A DNA stretch of 64,000 nucleotides from Undaria pinnatifida (Eukaryota; Sar; Phaeophyceae; Laminariales; Alariaceae), in contig JABAKD010000004.1 in assembly GCA_012845835.1 (NCBI GenBank), positions 930,001 to 994,000 on the forward strand, written 5' to 3'. Below, one piece after another: positions 1 through 10,268 of the stretch; positions within the stretch are counted from its first letter, which is position 1, and the number at the start of each line of letters is the position of its first letter. Under the pieces are notes generated by a model. It worked only from the letters and a program-made list of their open reading frames with translations, was not told the DNA's origin and ran no database searches. Position numbers and translations under genes: made by a program.

Positions 1-165
1 AAACCGGTTAATCATGCCCGAAAAAGATGTCGGACTGTTAATATCCGAGGCCACCGATCCACCAGCACCAGCTGTCGCAGAGGAGCCATCCACGAATCCA
101 CGCGGGGGAGTCTGAAACCCGAATCGAGCTCGAGTGCCACCGTTTCCTGCCACCGTCGCGGATCG
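1..165 (-). CDS. Gene A, possible further exon, runs off the left edge
   Basis: On the minus strand one frame stays open from about 310 to the window edge. Its last third reads as a plausible soluble segment rich in Gly, Ser, Thr and Ala, ending in the motif SFSGMINRF at the edge. Possible acceptors are a CAG near 148 and AG sites further upstream, but none joins in phase with the exon at 2597-2704, so at least one exon would have to lie between. The position and strand suit a continuation of the DENN-type gene. No domain can be named. This is a weak call resting on frame openness and composition. Confidence 0.28.
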
Positions 166-630
166 CCAGCCCGAGCTAGCCCCCGAGCCTTGCGGCCTCC
201 GTCTTCCCCCCGGCAGACACGCGCGTTGCATAAACCTTGCAAGTGTCGGACAATAAGCGAGAGAGAGGGAAGGGAGGGCGGTAGGGCTCGGTGTGAGGAG
301 GGGGGATGGGAGGTTTTGTAGCGAGGCGAGGCATGCTTGCGGTAGGGACGCACCAAAACATTGTTGAGGGTGGTGACTAGAGAAGCTTGATATCTCATCC
401 ATTACACAAAAACATGTATACAAATCATGAAAGAGCAACCCGGATGAACAAGCAATCCCATAAAAGCCTGGGGATACGAGCACTACTTCCAAAACAAGAA
501 ACCACATTTCCGACGATTTTTTTAATAGGTTAAGGAGGCCGGTCATTCAGAAACCATTTTGCACAAAAAAAAAGTTAAACCCTTATAGCAGCACGCATGA
601 GGCAACGCTACACTGCCACAGGAGGATAAT

Positions 631-1153
631 ACCATGGGTTTTCACGGGTCATGACCCGACCCGCGGGTCGGGTCAGGAGGTTTTCACACCCTCATGGGCC
701 GGGTCGACTCGGGTCAAGAGGTTTCGAAATCTCACGGATCGGGTCGAGTCACCCGACCCGACCCGACCCGACCCGATCCGACCCGACCCGACCCGACCCG
801 ACCCGACCCGACCCGACCCGACCCGACCCGACCCGACCCGACCCGACTCGACCCCACCTGGCCCGGCCCGGCCCGACCCGACCCAACCAGACCCGACCCG
901 ACCCGACCCGATCCGACCCGACCCGACCCGACCCGACCCGACCCGACCCGACCCGACCCGACCCGACCCGACCCGACTCGACCCCACCTGGCCCGGCCCG
1001 GCCCGGCCCGACCCGACCCGACCCGACCCGACCCGACCCGACCCGACCCGACCCGACCCGACCCGACCCGGCCCGATCCGACCCGATCCGATCCGACCCG
1101 GCCCTATCCGACCCGACCCGCTAGGTTTGACCTGACCCGTGAAAAGCCTTGGA
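631..1153. mobile_element. MITE-like element filled with an (ACCCG)n satellite
   Basis: The left end reads CCATGGGTTTTCACGGGTCA and the right end, read on the opposite strand, CCAAGGCTTTTCACGGGTCA, so the segment has terminal inverted repeats of about 20 bp. Most of the interior (about 740-1130) is the pentanucleotide ACCCG in tandem, with a few variant units (GATCC, GGCCC) and two repeats of a block containing CCACCTGG. The long reading frames across it on both strands are artefacts of the repeat. It lies downstream of the last recognised gene A exons. Confidence 0.6.
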
Positions 1154-2282
1154 TAATTCGATGCGTGGCGACTGTTCAGATCAGTGCCGCATCGAGGGTG
1201 TATCTGTATGGGCAGGGGCTACTCGTAGGTGTCATAATGTCATATCATTTAGGGGCAGGGTGGAGAACCCCCAGTATGTGAACGCCTTCAGTCGCGTGTA
1301 CAAAACTAGTCACAGGTTTTCGCGCGTGCCCGGTGTTAGCTCTAAACACCAACAAGAAATGCCAGATACCGCAGTTTTGCCACTATGCCATGTGCCAATG
1401 GATATCTCCCCGTCACGCTCTCATCTCTCGTGCCTACACATCGCCCGCGATCGCCCTTTTTTGTGCCTACGTTAATCGAGCGCGTTGCGCGTTCAAACCA
1501 CTAGCAATCGAAGACTTCTTCGTGTCCGGATAGCCAGAGCCCAACCCATCTCCTGAAAAAAGGGTTAAGTCAGCACGGTGACTACCGGTATACCGCACAT
1601 GAGATTAAAATCAGAAGAAAAAAAAATCAACGCACAAGGGGGGAACGTGCAAGTTTCACCCTTCATGTACTGCAAATAAAAACCCATATCAACCCGAAGT
1701 AGTTCATCCCCCAAAAATGCAGTTGCAGTTCTAAGGTGGTTAATGAGCCAAAGCCTAGTCCTCAGCAAAGAAAGCAGATCGACCGTCCCCACCTTTGCAG
1801 GGTCCTAGCGGAGGCATGGGTTTTCTCCCGCTCCAGGAGGCGTTTCACCAAACGCGGGGATGGGTTCTTGTTCGCGGAAAAAGGAAAAAAAAAAACAACG
1901 CGGCGACGCGCAAAAACAAAAAAGCGGGAGCGAAGGCAAAGAGAAACGTCATTTGCCGTCTGGCGATAATCGAGTTTGGTGCTATCTGATACGGTACGGA
2001 TACACGAGAGACCAAGCTGATGTTCGTATGGTATTGTGATATTATAGTCGATGTATCTATATGTATCATATGCCGAAATATTTCGTTCAGTATCAGGTAC
2101 TTACCGGAATGTTCGGGGAAAGAGGGAAACACGCCTGCGGTATGGAAAGCTCTCTATGTCGATATTTTGATATACCGAATGTTTGATATTGGATATTACA
2201 CATTCGATACATCGAAACTTCGATATTTAATATTGTGGTATATCGAAACACCTGATGCGATATATGTAACATATCTGCACGA
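1154..2282. other. No gene recognised; degenerate repeats
   Basis: Around 1670-1742 there is a decayed copy of the TTAA-type 95-bp MITE found elsewhere in the window. From about 2030 to 2280 the DNA is AT-rich with many irregular copies of TCGATAT and GATATT. I see no coding signal or RNA gene. Confidence 0.4.
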
Positions 2283-2348
2283 GCTGGGTGACGGCTACAC
2301 AGCAACCATAGGTGGCGGCACTGCCCGCAGTTGAACTGCACCAAGTAT
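2283..2348 (-). pseudogene. Exon echo: decayed 3' part of gene A exon 2597-2704
   Basis: Read on the minus strand this repeats the 3' half of the exon at 2597-2704 (the part encoding LVQFTDCDNASTYGCC and the following VTQL), with a small deletion that breaks the frame and with the donor changed from GTGTGT to ATATGT. It lies on the transcriptional downstream side of the intact exon, as expected for the leftover of a tandem duplication spanning the donor junction. Confidence 0.6.
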
Positions 2349-2596
2349 ACGCCGATGCGACAAATCGATGGTTAACGTTCGATACTTCGATTTTATTATA
2401 TATCGGAGAGTTCGACAGTCGATATTGTGACATATCGAAAACTTCGATACCATATTCAACGCCGCCGGACCCACCTGCGCGGGGCTGGGTACGTCGCGGT
2501 TTCACACCCATATCGAAGTAAAGATATTGAGACATTTTGACATATCCATGTTTAACCTTCGACGCGATAACCGATACTACCCCACAACAAACACAC

Positions 2597-2704
2597 CTGC
2601 AAGAGCTGGGTGACGGTTACACAGCAGCCGTAGGTGGAGGCGTTGTCGCAGTCGGTGAACTGCACCAAGTGCACCCGGTCGTCGGGGACAGCTTCGAGCG
2701 CTCC
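2597..2704 (-). CDS. Gene A exon: second half of a uDENN-like domain
   Basis: This 108-bp exon is bounded by an acceptor (ATGCAG before GGAGCG) and a donor (GTGTGT), phase 0 at both ends, encoding 36 residues. The reading VHLVQFTDCDNASTYGCC matches the pattern of the second uDENN strand pair (hydrophobic-F-x-T/L-D...YG-C). It joins in frame to the exon at 4578-4802, which carries FCFPSG, the preceding uDENN landmark. DENN proteins activate Rab GTPases on membranes; that role is inferred. Decayed copies flank it: a 5' copy with acceptor at about 3737-3830 and a 3' copy at 2283-2348. The next exon in frame downstream was not found. Confidence 0.68.
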
Positions 2705-3046
2705 CTGCATACGAAGCCAGACGGCAAAACATGAAAACCGGCGGAACACGAGAGTACAGCAACACGCAAAAAACGGCGGAATGCGGAACGATTACAGAAA
2801 ACAGAGAGTACGGCGTCAGACCGCACGTTTCAAAGTTGTTTCCACCCTTTATCATAGGTTTTTTTTCACCTGGTACTTGCCTTGCACTGGAGGCGACAAA
2901 GAGAGAGAACGACGAAGCGCGAAAACTGGCGGGACATTAGAAAAGGAGACAAGGCGTTCAAAGTGCTGTCATAACTGCAAACCAATATTCACGCCAATTC
3001 CATGAACGGGGGAACATAGGAATAAGATCGAAAATCGCAAAAATTG

Positions 3047-3112
3047 AGCGCTGCTATATACACCCAGCTTGCAAATATGAGTTTCGACGAAGTCTCCGAT
3101 CTTACAGGTGCA
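3047..3112 (+). repeat. 3' fragment of the AGCTTGCAAAGATGAG repeat family
   Basis: A short copy of the recurring segment AGCTTGCAAAGATGAG...TTTCGACGAA...CTCACAGCTG. It is preceded by ATTGAGCGCTGCTAT, which also precedes the copy at about 17981, so the insertion context is shared as well. Confidence 0.6.
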
Positions 3113-3423
3113 AACATGGTTACGTTGTAAAAATGGAGAGAGTATCGTTTTTTGTGTTTATCGTAGGTCCTGATTACTATGGTCCTCCGTAAAAAATCGT
3201 TTCGTCCCCAAAACTGGAGTGCAGTGCCAAAAAGGTTGACTGAAATACCAGGCAATAACTTCACCCATGGTCTTGGGGGCAAGCAGCTAGGAATTAGTGT
3301 CGAATATATTTCAGTTCAGTGTTTCAGTGGTAGAAACGGGGGGACAGCTCGTGCTGCCACTGCCACAGACATCGACGGATACGCTATGATACCTATGATA
3401 GCGCTGGATGGCGAAGGCAAGTG

Positions 3424-3657
3424 AGTTAACGCGTTTCCAGCTGGAAACCCGGTTTTGGGACAAAAATACTTGAAAATAGCATTGGGAGGGGTTTTAGGGT
3501 GCTGAAAGGGTGTGAATTGACACACGACACGTACGAAAATCCGTGGAAGTGTGGTTGGTGAGCGTAACCCCTTTAGAGCCCCCAAACCCCTGCCTATACT
3601 AAACCCAAGTAGTTTTGTCTCCAAAAACGGGTTTCCAGTTGTAAAGGGGTTAAGCAT
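3424..3657. mobile_element. Fold-back pair of the TTAA-type 95-bp MITE
   Basis: Two copies of a short element lie head to head: minus orientation at about 3424-3520 and plus at about 3562-3657. The plus copy starts AACCCCTTTAGAGCCCCC and ends GTAAAGGGGTTAA, so its own ends are inverted repeats (TTAACCCCTTTA). It sits inside a gene A intron. Confidence 0.65.
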
Positions 3658-3736
3658 TATTTTCACCCATCTTCCGGAGGATATAAATAACAATAAAAAA
3701 AAAACGATCTAAGGGTTTCACGGTTACGCATCAGCC

Positions 3737-3830
3737 ATATATAGGTGGAGGCGTTGTCGCAGTCGGCAAAACTGTATCAGATGTACCCGGTCGTCGGGGA
3801 CGGCTTCCAGCATCCCCTGAACAATACCGC
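3737..3830 (-). pseudogene. Exon echo: decayed 5' part of gene A exon 2597-2704
   Basis: On the minus strand an acceptor-like GTTCAG is followed by codons giving MLEAVPDDRVHLIQF, nearly identical to ALEAVPDDRVHLVQF of the intact exon. A one-base insertion then breaks the frame and the donor is lost. It lies upstream in transcription and retains the acceptor side, the mirror image of the downstream echo at 2283-2348. Confidence 0.65.
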
Positions 3831-4577
3831 GAGAGTGCGAAAGGTGAAAACCGGAAGGACGATAGAAAAAGAGGGCGAAGCGTTGCAGTAGAAACCCACG
3901 ACCAGTTTACACAACATGGAATACAGGATAGAGTACAAGGAAAGCCCAAAAATGAACGGGAAAACCCGCGGGACAGTACAGAAAGACATTACTCTACGAA
4001 GAAACGCCCCAAAACGGCGGCATGTGAGAAAAAGAGAGTACTGTACGGCGAATAAGTGAAACGGCGGGATACTAGAAAACCTAATAACTGCACTGTTTGG
4101 GAGACACAATACCTGGAATTAGGCTTCAAGGTCCTACCTTTCATCGCAAGTTCAGTGCTAGTCTCTAGCCGCACGGCCAGTGGCCACCTTCTCACCGCGA
4201 GTCGAGCGGTAACTTCTCGCCGCACCCACCGTCGAGATGTGTGATATTGCAAGAACGACTCGATAGGAAATTGGGGTCTTGTACTGTTTGGAAAGGCGGC
4301 GTACTGGGACACGAAACCGTCAATACAAGCAGCTTCGACGACTGCGCTGTGGGACATGACTTCCCCGTGTGGTTGCTCTAGCCCAACCCCTGCTCAGCGC
4401 CAGCTACTGCATGATCTACTGCTGCAGCCTCAACAATTTTTGCCGACACCTACCACCACGCAAATGAATACTCACCCTTTCTAGTTGCTGCTGCTGCTGC
4501 TGCTTCTACTGTGCGCCACCTTCGCCTAACCGGACCCTACCCCTTCTAGACAAGGTCCCTGGTGCCTTTCATCTCAC

Positions 4578-4802
4578 CTCCTCTCCCTCAACAAGACAAA
4601 TATTAGCGCCAGACGGAAAGCAAAAGTCCCCCAACCCTTGCACAAAGCTCCCGTCCCCCGAACCACTCCCCGCCTCCGTCGAATCCCCTTCCGGCGATGG
4701 AAACCCCGAAATGACCTCCGCGTCCTGTCCCCATGGCTGGAGGGGATCCGAGCCAGAGAGTTTGGTCGGACCAACGCCTAGCACAGCGAACTCCATGAAA
4801 GT
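4578..4802 (-). CDS. Gene A exon: N-terminal half of a uDENN-like domain
   Basis: This 225-bp exon (75 codons, phase 0 at both ends) has acceptor ATCGCAG and donor GTGAGA. The start, FMEFAVLGVGPTK, fits the beginning of a uDENN domain (F-hydrophobic-V-x-G), and near the end GLGDFCFPSGANI carries the FCFP motif typical of uDENN. Between them is an acidic, Ser/Gly-rich insert of about 35 residues. The exon joins in frame to 6847-7045 upstream and 2597-2704 downstream. DENN proteins catalyse GDP/GTP exchange on Rab GTPases; the central DENN and dDENN parts would lie beyond the left edge. A truncated copy of its first codons, with acceptor, occurs at 6545-6595. Recognition rests on two motifs seen by eye. 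Confidence 0.72.
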
Positions 4803-5690
4803 CTGCGATTTTTAATGCGGGGCAAAGGGTCGGGGTGGGAGGGGGTGTGGTTGGGGTGGGATGGGGCGGGGTGGGGTGGGGCGGGGTGGGGAAGGGGGTG
4901 GGCTGGCAACACGCCGTAGGCCTATACACGACTTTTCCAAATTTTCATCTTCTATTAATCTGCTCATCACATAAATTGTCAGGCACGGTTGTCCGACTAC
5001 ACAAATAACCAGGCATGGTTGTTTAAGTGTACGGCAGGTGTACCCAAAAGGCTGACGTCCCCAACGGTTGTCTATAGCTCAGGTGGCACCACCGTATATT
5101 TATCAGGACGATCTTCAATTAATTCTACCAAGTACACGCAGAAAAACCAACACAACAGCATACCACAAGTACCAATCGTAGTACTCATTTTATACGGAAG
5201 CCAAAAACCACCAGTATTAATAACATTAACGTGAAAACGACTCGACCTATAGTTTGCTTCCATCCAACTCATAGATACTCTTTAAAATATTGGGCATCTG
5301 CACTTAGCATGCAAGGTGAATATTTTGCTCCCATCCACCTCCCCCCAACAACCCCTCCACCCCCCCCCCCCTCCCTCCCCTCTCCCCCCCCCTCCGCCCC
5401 ACCAAATATCAAAACCCGCCAGATTTATAAACACTACCTGACAGGTGATATCATCTCTTTTCCTTTCGAGCCGAGCATGGAGTAGCTCCGACTCATTTAT
5501 GATGCCGCCTTCAAATATTAAATGACCCTCCCCCTCTCCTCCGTCTCCACCCTTTAACATGCCAATCGCTGCGTGAGCTAGACAACCCGGGCACCGTTTT
5601 TTGTTTTTGTTTTCGTTTTTGGCGGTCACCATGATGGTTATATCGAATAGATCATATTGTGCGGGGTGGAGAACCCTAACTCCGCACAAG
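4803..5690. other. Gene A intron with G- and C-rich tracts
   Basis: This intron segment holds a G-rich run near 4830-4895 (units of GGGGTGGGGC), a poly-C/CT tract near 5338-5400 and a (GTTTTT)n-like stretch near 5600. I see no exon or RNA gene. Confidence 0.4.
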
Positions 5691-5703
5691 GGGAATGATC
5701 GCA

Positions 5704-5930
5704 TCACGTAGTGTGAATATGGTAAGGCACCCACGAGGCAGTTACATAGCAATACCCACTGCTGTCTCTGGAGTGGTAACACCAGAAAACAAAGTACAAC
5801 TCATTGGCGCTGTCATCCATAAGCAAGAAGGTAGCCACAAGGTGCCGAAGCCCGTCTTCCGAGCGGTTCTTGGAAGGATACAGTTCGGTCTTCATGCGAC
5901 TCGCCGAACACCTCACGCGTTTCGCGCTTG
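5704..5930 (-). other. Coding-like segment, possible diverged uDENN exon copy
   Basis: On the minus strand an open frame includes HLVATFLLMDDSANELYF, resembling the exon at 2597-2704 (HLVQFTDCDNASTYG) and the general uDENN pattern F-x-L-x-D...Y. It lies upstream of the first uDENN exon, so it would be out of order as a functional exon of gene A. The part above about 5889 belongs to a dispersed repeat also present at about 44590-44770. It could be an old exon duplicate, part of a repeat, or chance. Confidence 0.18.
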
Positions 5931-6060
5931 GTGCAGGCAATGTCTGCCTGGTTGGTGAAAACCCGACGTGCTCCGTCCCGGCATAGTAGGGATGCGAGGG
6001 TCTACGGCCATACAACTACGGCCATGCACAAACTGAGTACCCCCCCCCCCCCCCTCCCCC
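5889..6060 (+). repeat. Dispersed repeat shared with 44590-44770
   Basis: The block containing CGCTTGGTGCA, AATGTCTGCCTG and AGGGTCTAC recurs in the same order near 44590-44770 in an intron of gene B, with a C-rich tract next to each copy. No class can be assigned. Confidence 0.5.
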
Positions 6061-6189
6061 TCCCCGCCACCCCCACCATCACCTACTAGCATTACGCGTG
6101 CAGTAAGCGCCCATTCATTTATGCGACTACTATCAAGACTATTAATACTACACATGAAAGGATATATAAAATAAACTAGCGCATGCCGC

Positions 6190-6432
6190 AGCCGTCAGAT
6201 TTTGTCCCCCTCAAAAACGGGTTTTATAGTTTCCGTGCACAGATTGATTAACATCACCCTGTTGACCCTGGCACAAGCTACACTGTAGTTCCAAGGGGAG
6301 TCGCCGACCCATATCCGTAACGAGCACACACACCCAGTAATACGCGCGATCGGAGTATCACACACAGCTTGCAAAGACGAGTTCCGACGAAATCTTCGAC
6401 CTCACAGCTGGAGTGTATTTCTATTCTTTATA
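6190..6432 (+). mobile_element. Non-autonomous repeat, AGCTTGCAAAGATGAG family
   Basis: A near full-length copy of about 245 bp. Landmarks in order are TCAGATTTTGTCCC, ATTAACATCACCCTGTTGAC, CAAGCTACACTGTAG, ACGCGCGATCGGAGTATCAC, AGCTTGCAAAGACGAG and CTCACAGCTGGAGTGT. Other copies lie at 18062-18345, 18362-18655 (inverted), 39830-40012, 60234-60520 (inverted) and 61325-61527. No coding capacity or clear terminal repeat is seen, so it is unclassified. Confidence 0.65.
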
Positions 6433-6544
6433 ACACATGCCAAGGCGATCGCTTTTTCGCAAGGTAGGCATACAGCAGGAGTGCCGTACAGGACATCTAT
6501 TGATTTTAATGGTGATGAAAAATGACACAAGAAATGGCATGTCA

Positions 6545-6595
6545 GCCGGGGGGTCTGGTGGGATCAATGCCTAGCACGGCGAACTCCATGAAGGT
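6545..6595 (-). pseudogene. Exon echo: 5' end of gene A exon 4578-4802
   Basis: On the minus strand an acceptor-like TAGTAG is followed by codons for TFMEFAVLGIDPT, nearly the same as TFMEFAVLGVGPT of the intact exon. Similarity then ends and the frame stops shortly after. It lies on the transcriptional upstream side and retains the acceptor plus the first exon bases only. Confidence 0.65.
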
Positions 6596-6846
6596 CTACT
6601 ATTTTTTTAGGTTGTGGCAAGTGGTAAGGGCGGGAGTGGGGGGGGCTTACTCATGTCGCTGCTTGAGTACGCCCCCCCCTCCCCCGCCCACTCGGGGAGG
6701 GGATAGAAGGAGGGAGGGCAGAATGTTGTTGGCAATAACATGGGACAGCGGGGATATTTATATTGATCGTTGAAAAGCATACCACCACAAAATTAAATTA
6801 TCCCCCCCCCCCCCCCGGGAAACACACCATTGACACTAAAACCCAC

Positions 6847-7045
6847 CACGCTCTTCTCGTCTCCGGTGAGGGGATGCGTCAGCGTCAGCCCCTCCCACAC
6901 ACCGCCTCTCTTGTCGCAGGGAGAACCCTCGCCGATCGGCTCTGAGCCCAAAGCCATCGGCTGGCCCGGTGACATATTCGGCGGGAGCGAGTAACGCGAA
7001 ACGCCGACCGAGTGGCGCCAGCGGTGGGGAGCCGAAGAAACACGC
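6847..7045 (-). CDS. Gene A exon, linker before the uDENN domain
   Basis: This 199-bp exon has a pyrimidine-rich acceptor (CATCTCCCCTGTGTAG) and donor GTGGGT, entering in phase 2 and leaving in phase 0. That is exactly what is needed to connect 8465-8623 to 4578-4802. It encodes 66 full codons, including RVSSAPHRWRHS and MALGSEPIGEG, ending THPLTGDEKSV. No domain is recognised; it reads as a flexible segment with Pro, Gly and Ser ahead of the uDENN start. Its 5' part with the acceptor has been multiplied into a roughly 330-bp tandem array just upstream (7306-8267). Confidence 0.65.
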
Positions 7046-7305
7046 CTACACAGGGGAGATGACAGGGTCGCGGGGCGCGGTGACTTAGAAATCGCCATGA
7101 GATATCGAACGATAATCTTCAACGATGATTTTCGATACGACAATGCCCAACAACGAGTACTGGACTCGTAGGGGTGATATCAATAACTGCCTTAGACTTT
7201 CGAAGGAGACCATGTTATTAACTGAGACATCAGATTGGTAAGACGCGATTTCGCTATTCGTATTGTACGTTGATTTTTTTCGTTCAGCAGCATTAGCGAA
7301 AACAT

Positions 7306-8267
7306 GAGGGATACCAGGGGATGCCGAGTGGCGCCAGCGGTGAGAAGCAGACGAAACACGCCTACATGCGGGATCGGGGACAGGGGACGCGAGGCACGGC
7401 AAGGGCGGCGGCGGTTGTTACAGAAGTATGTGGTGGGTCTAGAACGATAATCGATTCGGTATAATATTATACCGATAACAGAAAACTCAAATCGATACGA
7501 TTTCGACAACCGAAAAATCAATGCGTTACGATGTCGACAACTGAAGAAACAAATCGATACTGTATGACGTCGATAGCTGAAAAACTAAATCGACATGTAC
7601 CAGGTCCGGATTCGATACGTCGATTGTTTTCGTTCAGTATCAGAGCAACATTATGAGGATGCCAGGGGATACCAAGTGGCGTCAGCGGTAGGGAGCCAAA
7701 GAAACACGCCTACACAGGGGACCAGGGGGAGAGGATGCGGTAATGTTGTAAGGTCGCGACGGGTGTATTATACAACTAGTGACGGATATCGCACGGCAAT
7801 TAGGTTTGATGTTATACCGATAACTGAAAAAACTGGTGGATGCGACGTCGATAATTCATAATTCGATAAGTTGTTACGAAGTACAAAACGGATAGGTATT
7901 ACAACTAGTGATAGACGTCGAACCAGAAAAACCGAGCTCTATATGATGTTGACAACTGCAAATAAAACCCGATACGATTTCGATATTTGACATTCGCGCT
8001 ATCGCTGTAGTGGGAACCGAAGAACACGCCAGCTAGCGCTGGATTGCGAAGGAAATTGAGTTAAATCGATACACGACGTGTACGAAAATACGTGGAAGTG
8101 TGGTGAGCTAAGCTTTATTCTTCCCCATCCGCTGGAGGATACAAAACAAAAAAAAATCGACATTGGTATACATGTATGTCGATCTAATTCATTCACTGTC
8201 AGCTTAAACGTATGAGGATGCCCGTGAACGCCGAATGGCGCCAGCGGTGGCAGCCGAATAAACACGC
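7306..8267 (-). pseudogene. Exon echo array: four decayed 5' copies of gene A exon 6847-7045
   Basis: Copies lie at about 7306-7361, 7655-7709, 8000-8039 and 8215-8267, spaced 230-350 bp. Each contains the start of the exon (GCGTGTTTCTTCGGCT with variants, encoding R-V-S-S-A-x-H-R-W-R-H); three retain the TGTAG or ATGTAG acceptor. After about 50 bp they diverge into intron-like DNA rich in AAATCGATACGAT and CGACAACTGAA. The array lies on the transcriptional upstream side of the intact exon. Confidence 0.65.
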
Positions 8268-8464
8268 CTACACTGGCGAGCGGGGACGCGGGGATTGGTA
8301 AACGCAGCGGCGTGTATATGATAACCAGTGATAGGAATTGACGACATCGATACAATAGACGGTCTAATTTACCAATTTAGTAGAACCCAGTGACTTATTT
8401 CAGCGGGAAAAACGTTAAAAGCAGCCAAGAGTTTAGCAAAGGAAAACGAGATGAGAGGGCATAC

Positions 8465-8623
8465 CTTGTCGCGCCGTCGTCCACAACCATCCGACGACCC
8501 GAGGAGGGCAACGCAGCAGTAGCAGCGTCAGTATGGTCTGTATTGCTGCCGAGCGGGGCGGTAGACGCCTTCTGCGGTCTGCCGCTCAATCGCGATAGCC
8601 TAGCCCTGGGACTACTACACCGC
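8465..8623 (-). CDS. Gene A exon, basic and Ser/Ala-rich segment
   Basis: This 159-bp exon has a strong acceptor (CCTCGCTCATCGCAG) and donor GTATGC, entering and leaving in phase 2. It joins in phase to 10269-10548 upstream and 6847-7045 downstream. It encodes RCSSPRARLSRLSGRPQ, then a Ser/Thr/Ala-rich stretch and RRMVVDDGAT. No domain is recognised; it is probably an unstructured linker between the coiled coil and the uDENN region. A second copy of its start at 8811-8866 keeps the reading frame (RCASLGARLSRLNGRPQ), evidence that this frame was coding when the duplication arose. Confidence 0.6.
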
Positions 8624-8810
8624 CTGCGATGAGCGAGGGGAGGGGGAAACATGGGTTTTGTTGGTGAGAGATCGGCCTTGAAGCTCATGACGAATATCGT
8701 CGGATGACAAACACAACATAGAACTAATATTAATAGTAACAGTACTATCGTACGTATGCTACTATTAATAACATTAATAAAATCACACGAATAAAGTGCA
8801 ATATTAGCAG

Positions 8811-8866
8811 TAAACTGCGGTCTCCCGTTCAATCGCGACAGCCTAGCCCCAAGACTCGCACACCGC
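8811..8866 (-). pseudogene. Exon echo: 5' part of gene A exon 8465-8623
   Basis: On the minus strand an acceptor AACGCAG is followed by 54 bp encoding RCASLGARLSRLNGRPQ, compared with RCSSPRARLSRLSGRPQ in the intact exon. Several differences fall in codon third positions and the frame is kept. Similarity ends after GRPQ. Confidence 0.65.
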
Positions 8867-8945
8867 CTGCGTTGACAGCGAAAAACAGTAACAAAGAGTT
8901 AAATTGACACATGAGACATACATACGTGAAAGCGTGGTCCGATAA

Positions 8946-9008
8946 CAACATAGTATTACCGTCCCTTCAGTCCCTTGGCAATTATTACCGTCCCTTCAGT
9001 CCCTTGGC
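8946..9008. repeat. Two tandem copies of a 28-29 bp unit
   Basis: ATTACCGTCCCTTCAGTCCC occurs twice in direct succession, each followed by TTGGC. Confidence 0.7.
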
Positions 9009-9430
9009 CATATATGTGTGCCCCTCGGGGTGCATTTAAGCATCAAAGCCCTTCACCCCTACTCAACATACTAATATTAATTGCAGTATGCCGATATGCC
9101 TGGTACCAGATTCCAACCCGACTAAAAGCCTAGGCCTAAACCTAGCCAGAAAATAATGAGGGATGGGATCAGGGCGTGAATACAAAGTACATTACTTTGG
9201 GTCGGGGTGAGTGGCTTATACAGAACCCAACCAGAAGCCAAAGCCTAGCCTAGCCCGAAAAGCATACGGGGTGGGATCAGGGTGTGTATATGCATTACTT
9301 ACAACTTTGACACTTTGGGAAGGGGTGAATGGCTTTTTTACACCCCTAGGGGTATATATATTTTTTCATCCCTATGAAATACGTGAAAGTGCGGTGAGCT
9401 CAAGCTATATTTTCCCCATCCGCCGGAGGT

Positions 9431-9433
9431 TGA

Positions 9434-9461
<28 letters not shown>
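9431..9461. repeat. (AT)n microsatellite
   Basis: An uninterrupted alternating AT run of about 30 bp in a gene A intron. Confidence 0.8.
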
Positions 9462-9464
<3 letters not shown>

Positions 9465-9973
9465 TACATTTATAGGAACTTGCGCAGCAGGGCATGTGTA
9501 GCTGCTGTCGTCAACTTGTATACATATGCGCTCATGGATGTGTGATATTGCTCCGCGGTCAAAAACAACCATGCTAATCAAATAGAAACACTTTTCAGCG
9601 AGCTCGAAAGGGGTCCCTTCTTTTGGCCGGCTTGCAATTTGAAAGCCCGCATTCGCTTGTGAACATGGTACATATATTAAAAATACCAAAAAAAATATAG
9701 TTTATAACTTGTCACCAGGAACCCGCGCAGCAGGATCTTTGTAACTCTGTCCTCAACTTGTTCAAGTTGGTGGAACTCTGAGAATTTGATCGGATCAGCG
9801 ATCGAGCAACCACTGTTTAACCAAAACAAGAAAAAGTCTACAGCCATCTCGAAGGAGGCACCCATTCTGTTGCGCCGTGCAAAAATAAAAGCTCGCAACT
9901 ACTACTCGCAACAGAAAACAATTCGTGCCCATAGCTTTCTGACTGGTCAACTTCTTTGGTTGGAATTTTCGAG

Positions 9974-10149
9974 CAGTAGAGCTTACCGCTTTTTCGACAA
10001 CATGGTTGACGCACACTGTGTACGAGAGGAAGGGGGTTTCACCGTACATTGGTTGTTGCGTTTCATTCGGTTAGGGTTAGGGTACACCTGGTAACGAATT
10101 TAAAGAGTATGTCAACCATGTTGTCGAAAAAGCATTAAGGTACCCTCTT
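9974..10149 (+). mobile_element. MITE carrying telomere-like TTAGGG units
   Basis: The ends are inverted repeats: the left has GCTTTTTCGACAACATGGTTGAC and the right GTCAACCATGTTGTCGAAAAAGC. Inside is GGTTAGGGTTAGGGTA. Other copies are at about 25656-25790 (minus), 25824-26013 (minus) and 26312-26499 (plus). The TTAGGG units sit at a fixed position in the element and are not a chromosome end. Confidence 0.7.
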
Positions 10150-10268
10150 TTCGAGCGGCGAAAATCGTGACGTCATGTTTCGAGAATAGCAAATCTGCGG
10201 GGGACGAAAAGCTTTTCTCCCATCCCGTCAACTGATGCAGCGCAACTTGTTTAATTCAGAACTCTCAC

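Noticed and set aside
651-1281. Overlapping 104-195 codon frames of Arg-Pro-Asp-Pro-Thr repeats on both strands
   Set aside because: They are translations of the (ACCCG)n satellite; a 5-bp unit without stops is open in several frames.
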